This document shows, piece by piece, positions 8,585-16,532 of a stretch of 64,000 bases of DNA. The notes under the pieces were generated by a model. That model saw only the letters and a program-made list of their open reading frames with translations. It did no database searches and had not been told where the DNA came from. How positions within the stretch are numbered: the first letter of the stretch is position 1; the number at the start of each line of letters is the position of its first letter. Where the stretch lies: NCBI GenBank assembly GCA_902790595.1, contig CADASL010000003.1, positions 124,001 to 188,000 on the forward strand. The letters are read 5' to 3'. The stretch comes from an uncultured Bacteroidales bacterium. GTDB taxonomy: Bacteria; Bacteroidota; Bacteroidia; Bacteroidales; SZUA-534. Both the position numbers and the translations under genes were made by a program.

Positions 8585-9622
8585 TTATGACACTTTCAGT
8601 TGAAATATATTGCCCATCACAAACAGCAGAACGTAGGCCAGCAACCCGGCCATTACGGGTGTGGCTATCCAACCCAGCATTATGTTAATCAGCACTTTGT
8701 ATTTGATGCTCCGGCCGCCTTTGAGCAGGCCGATGCCCACAATGGCGCCAATGACAACCTGCGTGCTCGACACTGGCACCTGCGGAATATGCCCCAGTCC
8801 AAGGCCGGCAATGGCGTCGGACAGCCCTTTCGACGAGAAGATGAACAGTACCAGACTCTGCGCCAGAACAACCACCATAGCGGTCTCGGCCGAAAGCGGC
8901 ATAAGGTCGTTGCCCACAACCTTCATTGTGCGCTGCGAGTAGGTGAAAATGCCCACCGAAATGGCCACCGCGCCAATGAAGAACAGCTGCTGGCTGCTCG
9001 AGAGCGTCAGCGGTCCAACGGCCAACGCGGGCAAACTCACCGAGTTGACAAAAACACCCATAACGTTCACTATGTTGTTGGCGCCCAAGCTGTAAGCTCC
9101 AAACGCACCAATCAGCAGAAGCATTATTTTCAGAACCGTGTGCTTCCAAAGCAGATGCAGACGGAGCCGCTTGAAAGTCTCGTGCACAATCAGATAGAGC
9201 AGAACAGCGAACACAGCTCCCAGCAGCATTCCCACAACCCACGACGAGGCAATCTTACCCAGCAGAACGGTATCAGTGGAGCGGCCGGCAAAAAAATTCC
9301 AGCCAATGATGGCGCCCACAATGGCCTGCGAGGTTGAGACTATCAGGCTCGACTTCACCATCATAAAAATGGCCAGCGCCGAGGCCAGCGCAACGGTGAA
9401 CGCGCCAGCCAGCTCGTTGATGGAGCCAAGACGGCTCAGAGTGTCGGCACCGCCCGCGCCCTGAAACGTGGCGCCAATGATGACAAAAAGACTTGCTATG
9501 ATGGCCGCCGTGCGAAACCGCACCATACGCGTGCCCACCGCCGAGCCAAAAATATTGGCCGCGTCGTTGGCGCCAAGGCTCCAACCCAGAAACAGTCCGC
9601 TCGACAGGAAGAACAGCAACAT
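8585..9622 (-). CDS. pitA: Inorganic phosphate transporter, PiT family
   Basis: A 345-residue polytopic membrane protein of the PiT (Pho-4) family, which imports phosphate or metal-phosphate with a cation. The N-terminal signature GANDAANIFGSAVGTRMV (residues 17-34) and its C-terminal repeat counterpart VSSTQVVIGAIVGIGLL show the inverted duplicated fold, as does SLGANNIVNVMGVF in the middle. The DUF47 gene lies 15 bp upstream, a standard two-gene operon in which the DUF47 protein is thought to regulate the transporter. Confidence 0.93.
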   Translation of the reverse strand: MLLFFLSSGLFLGWSLGANDAANIFGSAVGTRMVRFRTAAIIASLFVIIGATFQGAGGADTLSRLGSINELAGAFTVALASALAIFMMVKSSLIVSTSQAIVGAIIGWNFFAGRSTDTVLLGKIASSWVVGMLLGAVFAVLLYLIVHETFKRLRLHLLWKHTVLKIMLLLIGAFGAYSLGANNIVNVMGVFVNSVSLPALAVGPLTLSSSQQLFFIGAVAISVGIFTYSQRTMKVVGNDLMPLSAETAMVVVLAQSLVLFIFSSKGLSDAIAGLGLGHIPQVPVSSTQVVIGAIVGIGLLKGGRSIKYKVLINIMLGWIATPVMAGLLAYVLLFVMGNIFQLKVS

Positions 9623-9637
9623 ACGGCAACGTCGGTT

Positions 9638-10288
9638 TTACAGCATTACCTTGATTATCAGCAACGAAAGAATATCAGCCACATCCTCGGCGGCATCGCT
9701 CAGCTGCTCAACGTGGCGTGTGAAGTAGCGCAGCTGCTCCTGTTGCGCAAGGTCGATGCCGGGCGTCTCTTGAAAAATCACACGGCGCAGGTCGTTGGCC
9801 GCGCGGTCGCTCTCGCGCTCGTAGAAATAGATTTTGTTGATGTGCTCTTTGGCCGATTCGGGGCGCGTGAAAAACACCCTCACCGCGGCAATCGCCTCCA
9901 TCGAGGCCTCCATCGACACCTCGTTCAGGCTCTTGAAATCGGTTTTGATGGTGTCGGGCATCTGCGGACGCTCGACACTGAACTGCTGGAGCACGTATTT
10001 GGCCTTGTCCAGAAGGTCGTCGGTCTTGTCCAAGAGGTGCAGCACGTCGCTGGCAAACTGCGGCAGAAGCGAGTGCACCAGAAAATCGTTCTCGATGCCG
10101 CGCTGCAAATCGTCGGCGGCCGACTCCTTGGTCTCCACCAGGCGCAGACGCGTCTCGAAATCGGCCATACGGCCGTCGGTGTAGTTGTTCACCGCCTCGC
10201 GGAAGAGCAGCAGGCCGTTCTCCGTCTCGTCAATGAAACTGTCGATTTGGCGAATCACCGAGCCCGCCGTTTTCAAAATTCCTTCCAT
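9638..10288 (-). CDS. DUF47 family PhoU-like phosphate transport regulator
   Basis: A 216-residue all-alpha cytoplasmic protein of the DUF47/PhoU-like family (TIGR00153 type). It has heptad-like helices with regularly placed acidic residues (FIDETENGLLLFREAV, then LHLLDKTDDLLDKAKYVLQ) and the family's EQLSDAAEDVADIL C-terminal helix. DUF47 proteins usually sit next to PiT transporters and are thought to modulate them. The 15-bp gap to the PiT gene supports this. Confidence 0.92.
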   Translation of the reverse strand: MEGILKTAGSVIRQIDSFIDETENGLLLFREAVNNYTDGRMADFETRLRLVETKESAADDLQRGIENDFLVHSLLPQFASDVLHLLDKTDDLLDKAKYVLQQFSVERPQMPDTIKTDFKSLNEVSMEASMEAIAAVRVFFTRPESAKEHINKIYFYERESDRAANDLRRVIFQETPGIDLAQQEQLRYFTRHVEQLSDAAEDVADILSLLIIKVML

Positions 10289-10387
10289 AACTCTGTGTGT
10301 TGTTACCGATGTCTAAAGTAGAAAAGATTTTGGGTTTGGGCAACAATGATTGAAGGATTGATTAATAGTTTGGTTAAGCACCACACG

Positions 10388-10834
10388 TCATTGTGTTACT
10401 TTTTTAAAGATATAATCACCATTTTTCTCATCAAAAAAGGACAGTAGCCATTTTGAACTGACATAAAAGTTTTTTTCTACAAAATCTTTATCCAAAAAGG
10501 ATAATATTCTAGAATTGGCAAAAAGATTTTTCTCTACAAACATTTCTCCTGCAAAATGTTGAATAGAAAGTTCTATTTGCCACATATGATTCGTTTTTGA
10601 AGATTCTATACTCCACAAGCCCAAACCTGATAATAATATTTTATCTATATGATAACTAATCATAATTGAGTCAGGTATATTTGTGATTCTAAATGTGGAA
10701 TCACTATTAAATTGAATTTTAGCGCCATCATCAGATACCCATTCGCCTATTATATCCTCTCTCGTTAGAGCAGCAGGGGTACAAGAATAAAGTATGACTA
10801 AACTCAATAGTGTTAAAATAAGAATCCGTTTCAT
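10388..10834 (-). CDS. Small lipocalin-like lipoprotein, unknown function
   Basis: A 148-residue predicted lipoprotein. The signal peptide ends LVILYSC, with Cys18 as the lipidation site. The mature start, IIGEWVSDDGAKIQFNSDSTFRI, resembles the lipocalin-like/DUF4923-type opening strand of many Bacteroidota lipoproteins. Near the C-terminus a stretch is duplicated: FVEKNLFANSRILSFLDK is followed directly by FVEKNFYVSSKWLLSFFDE. It is AT-rich relative to neighbours. No family is assigned with confidence. Confidence 0.6.
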   Translation of the reverse strand: MKRILILTLLSLVILYSCTPAALTREDIIGEWVSDDGAKIQFNSDSTFRITNIPDSIMISYHIDKILLSGLGLWSIESSKTNHMWQIELSIQHFAGEMFVEKNLFANSRILSFLDKDFVEKNFYVSSKWLLSFFDEKNGDYIFKKVTQ

Positions 10835-10943
10835 TTAATATTATTAATGGTTTCAATTTTAGGATTTATACCATTTTCATCATCTCTTTAGACCTGTATT
10901 TTTATTTCTGTCAATTATCTATTATTTGAAGTTGTTTGATAAT

Positions 10944-11483
10944 TCATTTTAGTTTAGTGGGATTTATCAGTTTACGTATTATTAGATATATAATCAGGTA
11001 AATAAGCACAAAAAGTACATAACAACCAAATATAAGAAATATGTCCGTTTCCAATGATTTATCAGCAATGAATGAACTTAATCCCTGCAAATGATGCTTT
11101 CTCCATTTACCAAGTTTCGACAGCACTGTTTTTTCGAAACGGTTTTCAATTTGCATTATTTCAAATATGCTTCTTCCTCTATATAAGTCGCCAGATTCTC
11201 CCAAGCCGCGTACATAATCCAATGCATAGATGTATTTTCTATCTTTTATTTTCTCAACACTAAAACTAAAGCAAATACCATCTTTCCACAACTTCATTGA
11301 AACTTCATTGGAAGACAATACAGAATCAACAGCCGAAGCAATATCAACATTATCATCAAGAATAATTGTATATTTCTGGTTACAAGGTTCAAAATAGTGC
11401 CAACACTCATTCATTATTAAAATCACAAGTGCGGCAAACACTATTGGAATCATTCTATTTATAAAATGAAATACCTTCATCAT
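10944..11483 (-). CDS. Two-TM membrane protein of unknown function
   Basis: A 179-residue protein with an N-terminal membrane segment (about 8-25), about 115 polar extracytoplasmic residues and a C-terminal membrane segment (about 145-170) followed by basic residues. The segment RFEKTVLSKLGKWRKHHL before the second membrane helix resembles the SFEKEVLDKFGLKYRK segment at the same place in each unit of the 3934-5106 protein, so this may be a single-unit distant relative. It is AT-rich. The start has two consecutive ATGs with AAAGAG upstream. Another ATGATGAAAATG with the same AAAGAG leader occurs at about 10880, where it opens only a five-codon frame and may be a remnant. Confidence 0.55.
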   Translation of the reverse strand: MMKVFHFINRMIPIVFAALVILIMNECWHYFEPCNQKYTIILDDNVDIASAVDSVLSSNEVSMKLWKDGICFSFSVEKIKDRKYIYALDYVRGLGESGDLYRGRSIFEIMQIENRFEKTVLSKLGKWRKHHLQGLSSFIADKSLETDIFLIFGCYVLFVLIYLIIYLIIRKLINPTKLK

Positions 11484-11738
11484 CTCTTTAGTCTATATTA
11501 TTGTTTCACAAAGAAAGGCATTTTACTTGGACAGCAAGAAGAAAATCCGCATTTCAGGCATCGCGAAAGCGCGAAAAAGGCATTATGGAATGGCGGAGTT
11601 GCGTTTTTGCCCGCCGAATTTCATCCGAAAACCGCCATTTGATAGCTCAACCCTACCGTTTACACATTTGCGGGGGTGGTTTGAGATAGGGTTCGGATAT
11701 TTGCAGCGGATTAAGAAGAAGAACTAAAGAGTACGAAG

Positions 11739-12119
11739 ATGAAAAGGATTAAACAAATTTCAATTTTGGCGGCAATGAGCCTCTGCGGCGCAATCTGCAT
11801 CGGAATGTCGGTTTCGTCGAGCCAAAACCCCATTGATGAGACTGTGATTGTGACCATCCACGGCAACGTGAAAAGCGTTGACTACAACGGCCGCCGCCAA
11901 TCGGCAGTGGGTTACACTGTTGAGTCAAGCACGAAACTCTACACCGCCGACGATTTTGTAAGCTACGCCATCGACTCGGTGAGCGCCACCAAAGCGGGCG
12001 TTTACGCGATGGGCATCAGCAGCGACGATTTCTGCAACGTGAATCCGCAATTCAAAAATGTTGAGTTTGTGGTTGTCGACGGCTATCTGACAATAAACGA
12101 CACACAAGCTACGAAATAG
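11739..12119 (+). CDS. Small secreted protein with one adhesin-type (MBG-like) beta domain
   Basis: A 126-residue exported protein: signal peptide to about residue 29, then one compact domain. The pattern VTIHGNVKSVDYNGRRQSAVGYTV, then YTADDF, AGVYAMGISSDDFCN, and FKNVEFVVVDGYLTI matches the repeat unit that occurs in long tandem arrays in surface adhesins and InlB/MBG-type proteins (T-V-T-Y-N-G...GTYxMGL...F...V.F.V.DGYL.I). Here a single unit stands alone behind a signal peptide. A near-consensus -7 box (ATATTTGC) lies at about 11697. The 255-bp upstream gap holds no recognisable gene. Confidence 0.6.
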   Translation: MKRIKQISILAAMSLCGAICIGMSVSSSQNPIDETVIVTIHGNVKSVDYNGRRQSAVGYTVESSTKLYTADDFVSYAIDSVSATKAGVYAMGISSDDFCNVNPQFKNVEFVVVDGYLTINDTQATK

Positions 12120-12153
12120 CAAAGCCAACGGCCTTAACGGCTCGGTTAAATAT

Positions 12154-12190
12154 AAAAGGCATCGGGTATATGGAACACCTGATGCCTTTT
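12154..12190. terminator. Bidirectional intrinsic terminator
   Basis: AAAAGGCATC (12154-12163) pairs with GATGCCTTTT (12181-12190), extended by GGGT/ACCT pairing inside. T-runs on both strands suit the convergent flanking genes (11739-12119 plus, deoC minus). Confidence 0.85.
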
Positions 12191-12213
12191 CTTGTATGTA
12201 CGCTTGTCTTTTT

Positions 12214-13089
12214 TCAGAAATACTTCACCGTCTGCACTTTGCCCGACTCAATGCTTACAATGTCCGACAGAATGTTGTTGGCCATACGGCTCGCGCCCAG
12301 GCGGAACATACGGTTGTTGAGCCATTCGTCGCCCAGAGTGGCCTCAACAATGGCCATATAGAGCAGCGCATCCTCTGAGACGGTCATTCCACCAGCGGGT
12401 TTGATGCCCACCTTGCGGCCAGTTTTTGCGGCGTAGGCTTTGATGGCCTCGCACATCACGCTGATGGCCTCGGGTGTGGCGGCGGGCTCGAGTTTGCCCG
12501 TCGATGTCTTGATGAAATCGGCGCCAGCCTCCATAGCCACAATGCTTGCGTTCCAGATGTCCTCGACCGAGCGCAGAACGCCAGTTTCGAGTATCACCTT
12601 CAGATGCGCCTTGCCCACGGCCTTGCGGATGGCGCAAATCTCGTCGAAGACAGTCTGCACATCGCCTGCGAGCCAAGCGCCCTGCGAGATTACAATGTCG
12701 ATATCGGTGGCGCCAGCCTCAACGGCCATACGGCACTCCAACTCCTTCACCTCGATAAACGACTGCGATGCGGGGAAGCACGCCGCAACCGAAGCCACTC
12801 CAACGCCCTCGCATTTGAGCGTGGTGGCCACAGTCTTCACCAGCGACGGATAGACGCAGATGGCGGCCACGTTGGGCAGGTCGGGGAAGTTGCTCTTGAA
12901 GTTGTTCACGTTCTCGGCGAAACGGGCGCCTTTGGCCTGTGTGTCAACCGAGTTGAGAGTTGTCAAATCGATAAGGCTGAGAGCCAGTTTTAGGTGCTCA
13001 ACATCGAACAGTTGGCGGGCACGAGTTTTGGCATCGAACACTTTCTGCTCAATGTCGGCTGCTGTGAATGGCATTGGAATGGATATCAT
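12214..13089 (-). CDS. deoC: Deoxyribose-phosphate aldolase
   Basis: A 291-residue class I aldolase that cleaves 2-deoxyribose-5-phosphate to glyceraldehyde-3-phosphate and acetaldehyde in deoxynucleoside catabolism. The Schiff-base lysine lies in DFIKTSTGK (K194), the proton-relay lysine region is VGIKPAGG, and KVILETG and VAACFPASQ match the family. It is longer than the E. coli enzyme (259 aa) because of a 40-residue N-terminal extension common to one DeoC subgroup. No other deo genes are adjacent. Confidence 0.94.
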   Translation of the reverse strand: MISIPMPFTAADIEQKVFDAKTRARQLFDVEHLKLALSLIDLTTLNSVDTQAKGARFAENVNNFKSNFPDLPNVAAICVYPSLVKTVATTLKCEGVGVASVAACFPASQSFIEVKELECRMAVEAGATDIDIVISQGAWLAGDVQTVFDEICAIRKAVGKAHLKVILETGVLRSVEDIWNASIVAMEAGADFIKTSTGKLEPAATPEAISVMCEAIKAYAAKTGRKVGIKPAGGMTVSEDALLYMAIVEATLGDEWLNNRMFRLGASRMANNILSDIVSIESGKVQTVKYF

Positions 13090-13132
13090 AGTTGTAGGTT
13101 TTAAGTTGTTGAAGTTTAAAGTTTTGATGTAA

Positions 13133-13606
13133 TTAATATTGCTCTATTAAATATTTTATTTCATCCAATGGTTGGGCATTCTTTTTTAAGAACACTTTAG
13201 CATTTTTGTATGTATTCAGGATGCGTTCCCTTTCTTTTGGAATATTCTTGTATTCATTCTTTTGAGGCTTATTTATATAAATTATTGAGTTTTTATGTGG
13301 TTTTTCAGGTAAGTATTTAACCTTATATTTCATCCCAACAATTGCCTTTTCATATTCATTTTTACCAGTCAGTCGTTGGTAGGATTTTGTCAATTCTCCA
13401 TCTACATAAAAGTCAAAATGAATAGCAAATGTTGTTATACCACCATCTTCAACACTTTCAAATCTATTAACAATAGTTCCAATAGTTTCGATACCGTTAT
13501 TTTGTATTGTGCTTTTTAACTTTTGATTTTTAACACCAAACAAATACAAAAGAATAAAACCCAACACTATTAATGATGTGTATATTAATATTTTAGGTTT
13601 ACTCAT
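13133..13606 (-). CDS. DUF3592-like single-pass membrane protein
   Basis: A 157-residue protein with an N-terminal membrane helix (about 5-24) and a soluble beta-rich domain whose TIGTIVNRFE...YQRLTGKNEYEKAIVGMKYKVKYLPEKP pattern resembles DUF3592 proteins, where a Vxx(R)Y.P strand ends the domain. The C-terminal 40 residues are Lys/Asn rich and helical. It is AT-rich compared with the OmpA gene whose stop is 4 bp upstream, so it is co-transcribed with that gene but compositionally foreign to it. Confidence 0.55.
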   Translation of the reverse strand: MSKPKILIYTSLIVLGFILLYLFGVKNQKLKSTIQNNGIETIGTIVNRFESVEDGGITTFAIHFDFYVDGELTKSYQRLTGKNEYEKAIVGMKYKVKYLPEKPHKNSIIYINKPQKNEYKNIPKERERILNTYKNAKVFLKKNAQPLDEIKYLIEQY

Positions 13607-13610
13607 CAGG

Positions 13611-14636
13611 TTAGTTCGTTTCTAATATTTTGAAAATCTCGTCAAGTTTCGGTGTCAGGATAATCTCAGTGCGGCGGTTTTTGGCGCGAGCCTCGGCTGT
13701 TTTGGCCGGATCGACGGGCGAATACTGCGAGCGTCCGGCTGCCGACACACGTTTTGGGTTGATTTTCCCATCGGCAATGAGCAACTTCACGATGGCCGTG
13801 GCGCGTTTGGCGCTCAAATCCCAGTTGTCCTGAATGTCGCCTGTGCCTTTCATCGGCACGTCGTCGGTGTGGCCTTCAATCAGGATGTTCACATCGGTGT
13901 TGTTGGCCAGAACGCCTGCAATCTGCTTGATGGCCGACTGTCCTTTGGGATCAACGTCCCACTTGCCCGATTTGAAGAGCAGTTTCTCGTCCATCGTCAC
14001 ATAAACCTTGCCATTGCGCTGCTCCACAGTCAGGCCTTTGTCCTCGAATCCGAGCAGTGCCTGACTGATTTTCTGCTTCAGCGCACGAACCGACGAATCT
14101 TTCTGATTCAGAATATTCTCCAACTCCTGCACGCGGCGGTTTTTCTCGGCCAGCTCACGGCGTTGGGCGTTTAGGTTCGAATCGAGAGCCACCAGAATGG
14201 CATCGCGCTCATCGAGTTCCTGCTGTTTGGCTTTTAGGTCGCGCTCCTTCTCAAGCAAATCCTGCTTCGACACCTGAAGGTCGGCCATCAACTGGCGAAG
14301 TTCGGCCTCGTTGTTAGTGGTCTGCTTGTCGGTCTCGTCGCTCAAATCGTCGTACATCGTCTTGAAAACCTTGTACTGCTTTTTATAGAATTGCGCCGAG
14401 TCGCGGATGGTGGTTTTGGTTGTCGCCTCTTTCTCAAGTTTCCGGTTTAATTCTTCTACCTTGGCCTCAAGTTCGGTTGTCTGCACGGTAAGGTCCTCGT
14501 TCAGGCTTTTGATGGAGTCGCGCTCGTTGCAGATGGCCACGTTTTTCTCTTTCAACTCCTGAAACTGTTTCGATGGCACGCACGCTGTAAGTCCTGCAAG
14601 TGCTGTAACCACCACTATTTTGCTGAAATTCGACAT
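13611..14636 (-). CDS. OmpA-family lipoprotein with long coiled coil
   Basis: A 341-residue envelope protein. The signal ends LAGLTAC (Cys19, lipobox-like). It is followed by a long Gln/Lys/Glu-rich coiled coil (about 25-205) and an OmpA/MotB-type peptidoglycan-binding domain (about 215-330) with NILIEGHTDDVP, NWDLSAKRATAIVKLL and KNRRTEIIL. It probably tethers the outer membrane to peptidoglycan. The DUF3592-like gene follows after 4 bp. Confidence 0.85.
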   Translation of the reverse strand: MSNFSKIVVVTALAGLTACVPSKQFQELKEKNVAICNERDSIKSLNEDLTVQTTELEAKVEELNRKLEKEATTKTTIRDSAQFYKKQYKVFKTMYDDLSDETDKQTTNNEAELRQLMADLQVSKQDLLEKERDLKAKQQELDERDAILVALDSNLNAQRRELAEKNRRVQELENILNQKDSSVRALKQKISQALLGFEDKGLTVEQRNGKVYVTMDEKLLFKSGKWDVDPKGQSAIKQIAGVLANNTDVNILIEGHTDDVPMKGTGDIQDNWDLSAKRATAIVKLLIADGKINPKRVSAAGRSQYSPVDPAKTAEARAKNRRTEIILTPKLDEIFKILETN

Positions 14637-14749
14637 AGATATATTTGATAGTTAAACGGTTCGGCCAAACGGTCGAATCCAACCATAAAAATAATACGGC
14701 AGGAAAGCGCTTTTTGCTCCCACTGCAATATTTATCAACCGGCAGGTGT

Positions 14750-15412
14750 TTATCGAAGTGCCATCCCTATCTCATACCCAGCCTTCTTCACCGTGTCAAT
14801 CACCATTTGCAGGCGTTCGGAGCTTTGCGGAAGGCGGTCGTGCAGAAGGATGATGGCACCGGGGCGCAGTTGGCGGCTGATGCGTCGGATGATTTTTTCG
14901 TCCGAGCAGCGGTTGGTGTCGTAGGTGCGGATGGTCCAGCCTATGGTTTTGAGATTCAGACTTTTGACAGCCTTGCCGATGGTTGGGTTTGTAACACCGA
15001 ACGGCGGACGGAAAAGCGTTGTTGTGGCGCCTGTGGCCTGCTCAATGGCCTGTTGGCACCGACGGATGTCGGCAATCATACGGCGGCGGCAGAAAAGCGG
15101 AAAACTGTTAGTGTGGCTGAAACTATGGTTTCCGATGGTGTGCCCTTCGTCGATTATCCGTTTGAGAATCTGCTCATTGCCTGCAATGCGGCTGCCGATG
15201 CAGAAAAATGCGGCTTTGGCGTTGTTGCGCTTCAGCACGTCGAGCACTTGGGGTGTCTGCTCTGCGTCGGGGCCGTCGTCAAAGGTTAGATAGACAACAT
15301 TTTCGGCAGTCTTGACGCGGCACAGAGCCTTCACATACACTTGCGATTTTATGCTGTACGAAGCGTAAAACAAGAACGCCAGAACGGCGACGATGGCAAG
15401 TGCGATAATCAT
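14750..15412 (-). CDS. Polysaccharide deacetylase (NodB domain) with membrane anchor
   Basis: A 220-residue CE4-type deacetylase with an N-terminal membrane anchor (2-20). Motif 1 is TFDDGPD (D45/D46), motif 2 is GNHSFSH (H96/H100) and motif 3 is RPPF (135-138). The later catalytic segments ILLHDRLP are also intact, so it should be active on an N-acetylated glycan at the cell envelope or on another acetyl substrate. It lies downstream of the ketosynthase-like gene on the same strand, beyond a repeat-filled gap. Such deacetylases occur in some Bacteroidota polyene loci, so membership of that locus is possible but unproven. Confidence 0.88.
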   Translation of the reverse strand: MIIALAIVAVLAFLFYASYSIKSQVYVKALCRVKTAENVVYLTFDDGPDAEQTPQVLDVLKRNNAKAAFFCIGSRIAGNEQILKRIIDEGHTIGNHSFSHTNSFPLFCRRRMIADIRRCQQAIEQATGATTTLFRPPFGVTNPTIGKAVKSLNLKTIGWTIRTYDTNRCSDEKIIRRISRQLRPGAIILLHDRLPQSSERLQMVIDTVKKAGYEIGMALR

Positions 15413-15456
15413 TGTTTGTTTCTAACCGATTTAACCCGATTTTATCCGATTTATGC

Positions 15457-15476
15457 GGACGCGATAAATCGCGTCC
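15457..15476. repeat. Palindromic GGACGCGAT element
   Basis: A perfect 9-bp stem GGACGCGAT / ATCGCGTCC with a 2-nt loop, followed by CTACC. Same family as 3211-3229 and 28855-28882, here in the opposite orientation. Confidence 0.7.
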
Positions 15477-15487
15477 CTACCAACCCC

Positions 15488-15548
15488 CAACACCTAATAC
15501 CCAACACCAAAAATCCTAACTACTAATTCCTAAATCCTAACTACTACC
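15488..15548 (-). repeat. Heptanucleotide array at the 3' end of the ketosynthase-like gene
   Basis: Units such as cctaact-actaatt-cctaaat-cctaact-actaccc repeat with 7-nt spacing. The TAG stop of the gene at 15544-16449 lies in the array's edge. Confidence 0.65.
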
Positions 15549-16449
15549 CCCTACCTAACAAAATCAGCGAATGGTTTATATGTTGGTAGTCGCTTATTAT
15601 CAGTGTTTTATTGGCAGTGGAATTGTTTATTGCAAAATCCAGAGCCCGCGCCGAGAGTGTCGGGTAGTCGCAGGTTTTGAACTGTAACGGTTTGTTTTTC
15701 AGCGACAAACGCTTTTTAATATCGTCGGCGGTTGCGGCGTTGCAGTTGGCCATAATGCATAAATTGCTTATTTCTATGCCGTTGCGTTCTGTCATTTCAA
15801 TAATCCATTCAATCAGTTTGTCGTCGGTCAGTCGGCCGCTGCGGGTGTCGATGTCGAGCACTGCGGCACTTTTGTTGCCCGATGTGGTGGCGTTCAGAAC
15901 GAAGAAGTTGGCGCCTTCGCCAAGTTCGTACTCGCGCGTCATTCCAAGGCGGCGCTGAATGTCGGCCGACGAAGCGGTAATCTCGTCAATCGCGCCAAGC
16001 AGAACGTTCTTCTTGCCCTCGGCAACCTGCATTGCGGCGTCAATCAGCGCACTCTCGAAACTCAATCCGCGGTGGGCGTAAGTAATATTGTATGAGTGAA
16101 TTCCGCGAAGCAGGGCAATCTGTCCGCCAATGGTGTTGAAGGTGGATTGAATGAACGGCGTGGGGTTCAGAAGCCGCTCGTTGTTGGCCACAATCGACTC
16201 GATAAACTTCTCTGTATCAGCCAGACAGCCGAATCCCGTAGCGGTGATAATGGCGTCGATGCTTTCGGGTGCCAGTCCTTCAATGCACTTCAGGCCGCAG
16301 GCCACGCCCATTTTCACAATTCGGCTCATACGGCGGCGCAGCGCGGGGTCGGCAATAATTTCCTTGTAATCGAGCACAGCCTCAACGCCGTCCATAACGA
16401 GTTGGTCGTTAGCAATTTGGCAGGTTCGTGTGATGTAGACAGGTTTCAT
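15544..16449 (-). CDS. Ketosynthase-like protein lacking the catalytic cysteine (chain-length-factor type)
   Basis: A 301-residue thiolase-fold protein of the beta-ketoacyl synthase-like family found in aryl polyene and flexirubin clusters. Where active ketosynthases have T-A-C-S-S, this protein has ITYAHRGLSFESAL, so the nucleophile is replaced. The HGTAT and GHT motifs are also absent, and the protein is about 100 residues shorter than a full KS. By analogy with type II polyketide chain-length factors, it may form a heterodimer with one of the active KS proteins encoded upstream. It is the last of six genes that start at 20937. Confidence 0.78.
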   Translation of the reverse strand: MKPVYITRTCQIANDQLVMDGVEAVLDYKEIIADPALRRRMSRIVKMGVACGLKCIEGLAPESIDAIITATGFGCLADTEKFIESIVANNERLLNPTPFIQSTFNTIGGQIALLRGIHSYNITYAHRGLSFESALIDAAMQVAEGKKNVLLGAIDEITASSADIQRRLGMTREYELGEGANFFVLNATTSGNKSAAVLDIDTRSGRLTDDKLIEWIIEMTERNGIEISNLCIMANCNAATADDIKKRLSLKNKPLQFKTCDYPTLSARALDFAINNSTANKTLIISDYQHINHSLILLGRG

Positions 16450-16532
16450 TTTGCTTCTGCGTTTTCCGTCAGCGCTTGCGCTGCTTTGTATTTAATTGTT
16501 TTTCAGTGTTTCTCGTGGTTTAATGTTTTGTG

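Noticed and set aside
11501..11727. Small gene in the gap before the adhesin-domain protein
   Set aside because: Overlapping frames in several phases with biased composition, no signal or homologous pattern.
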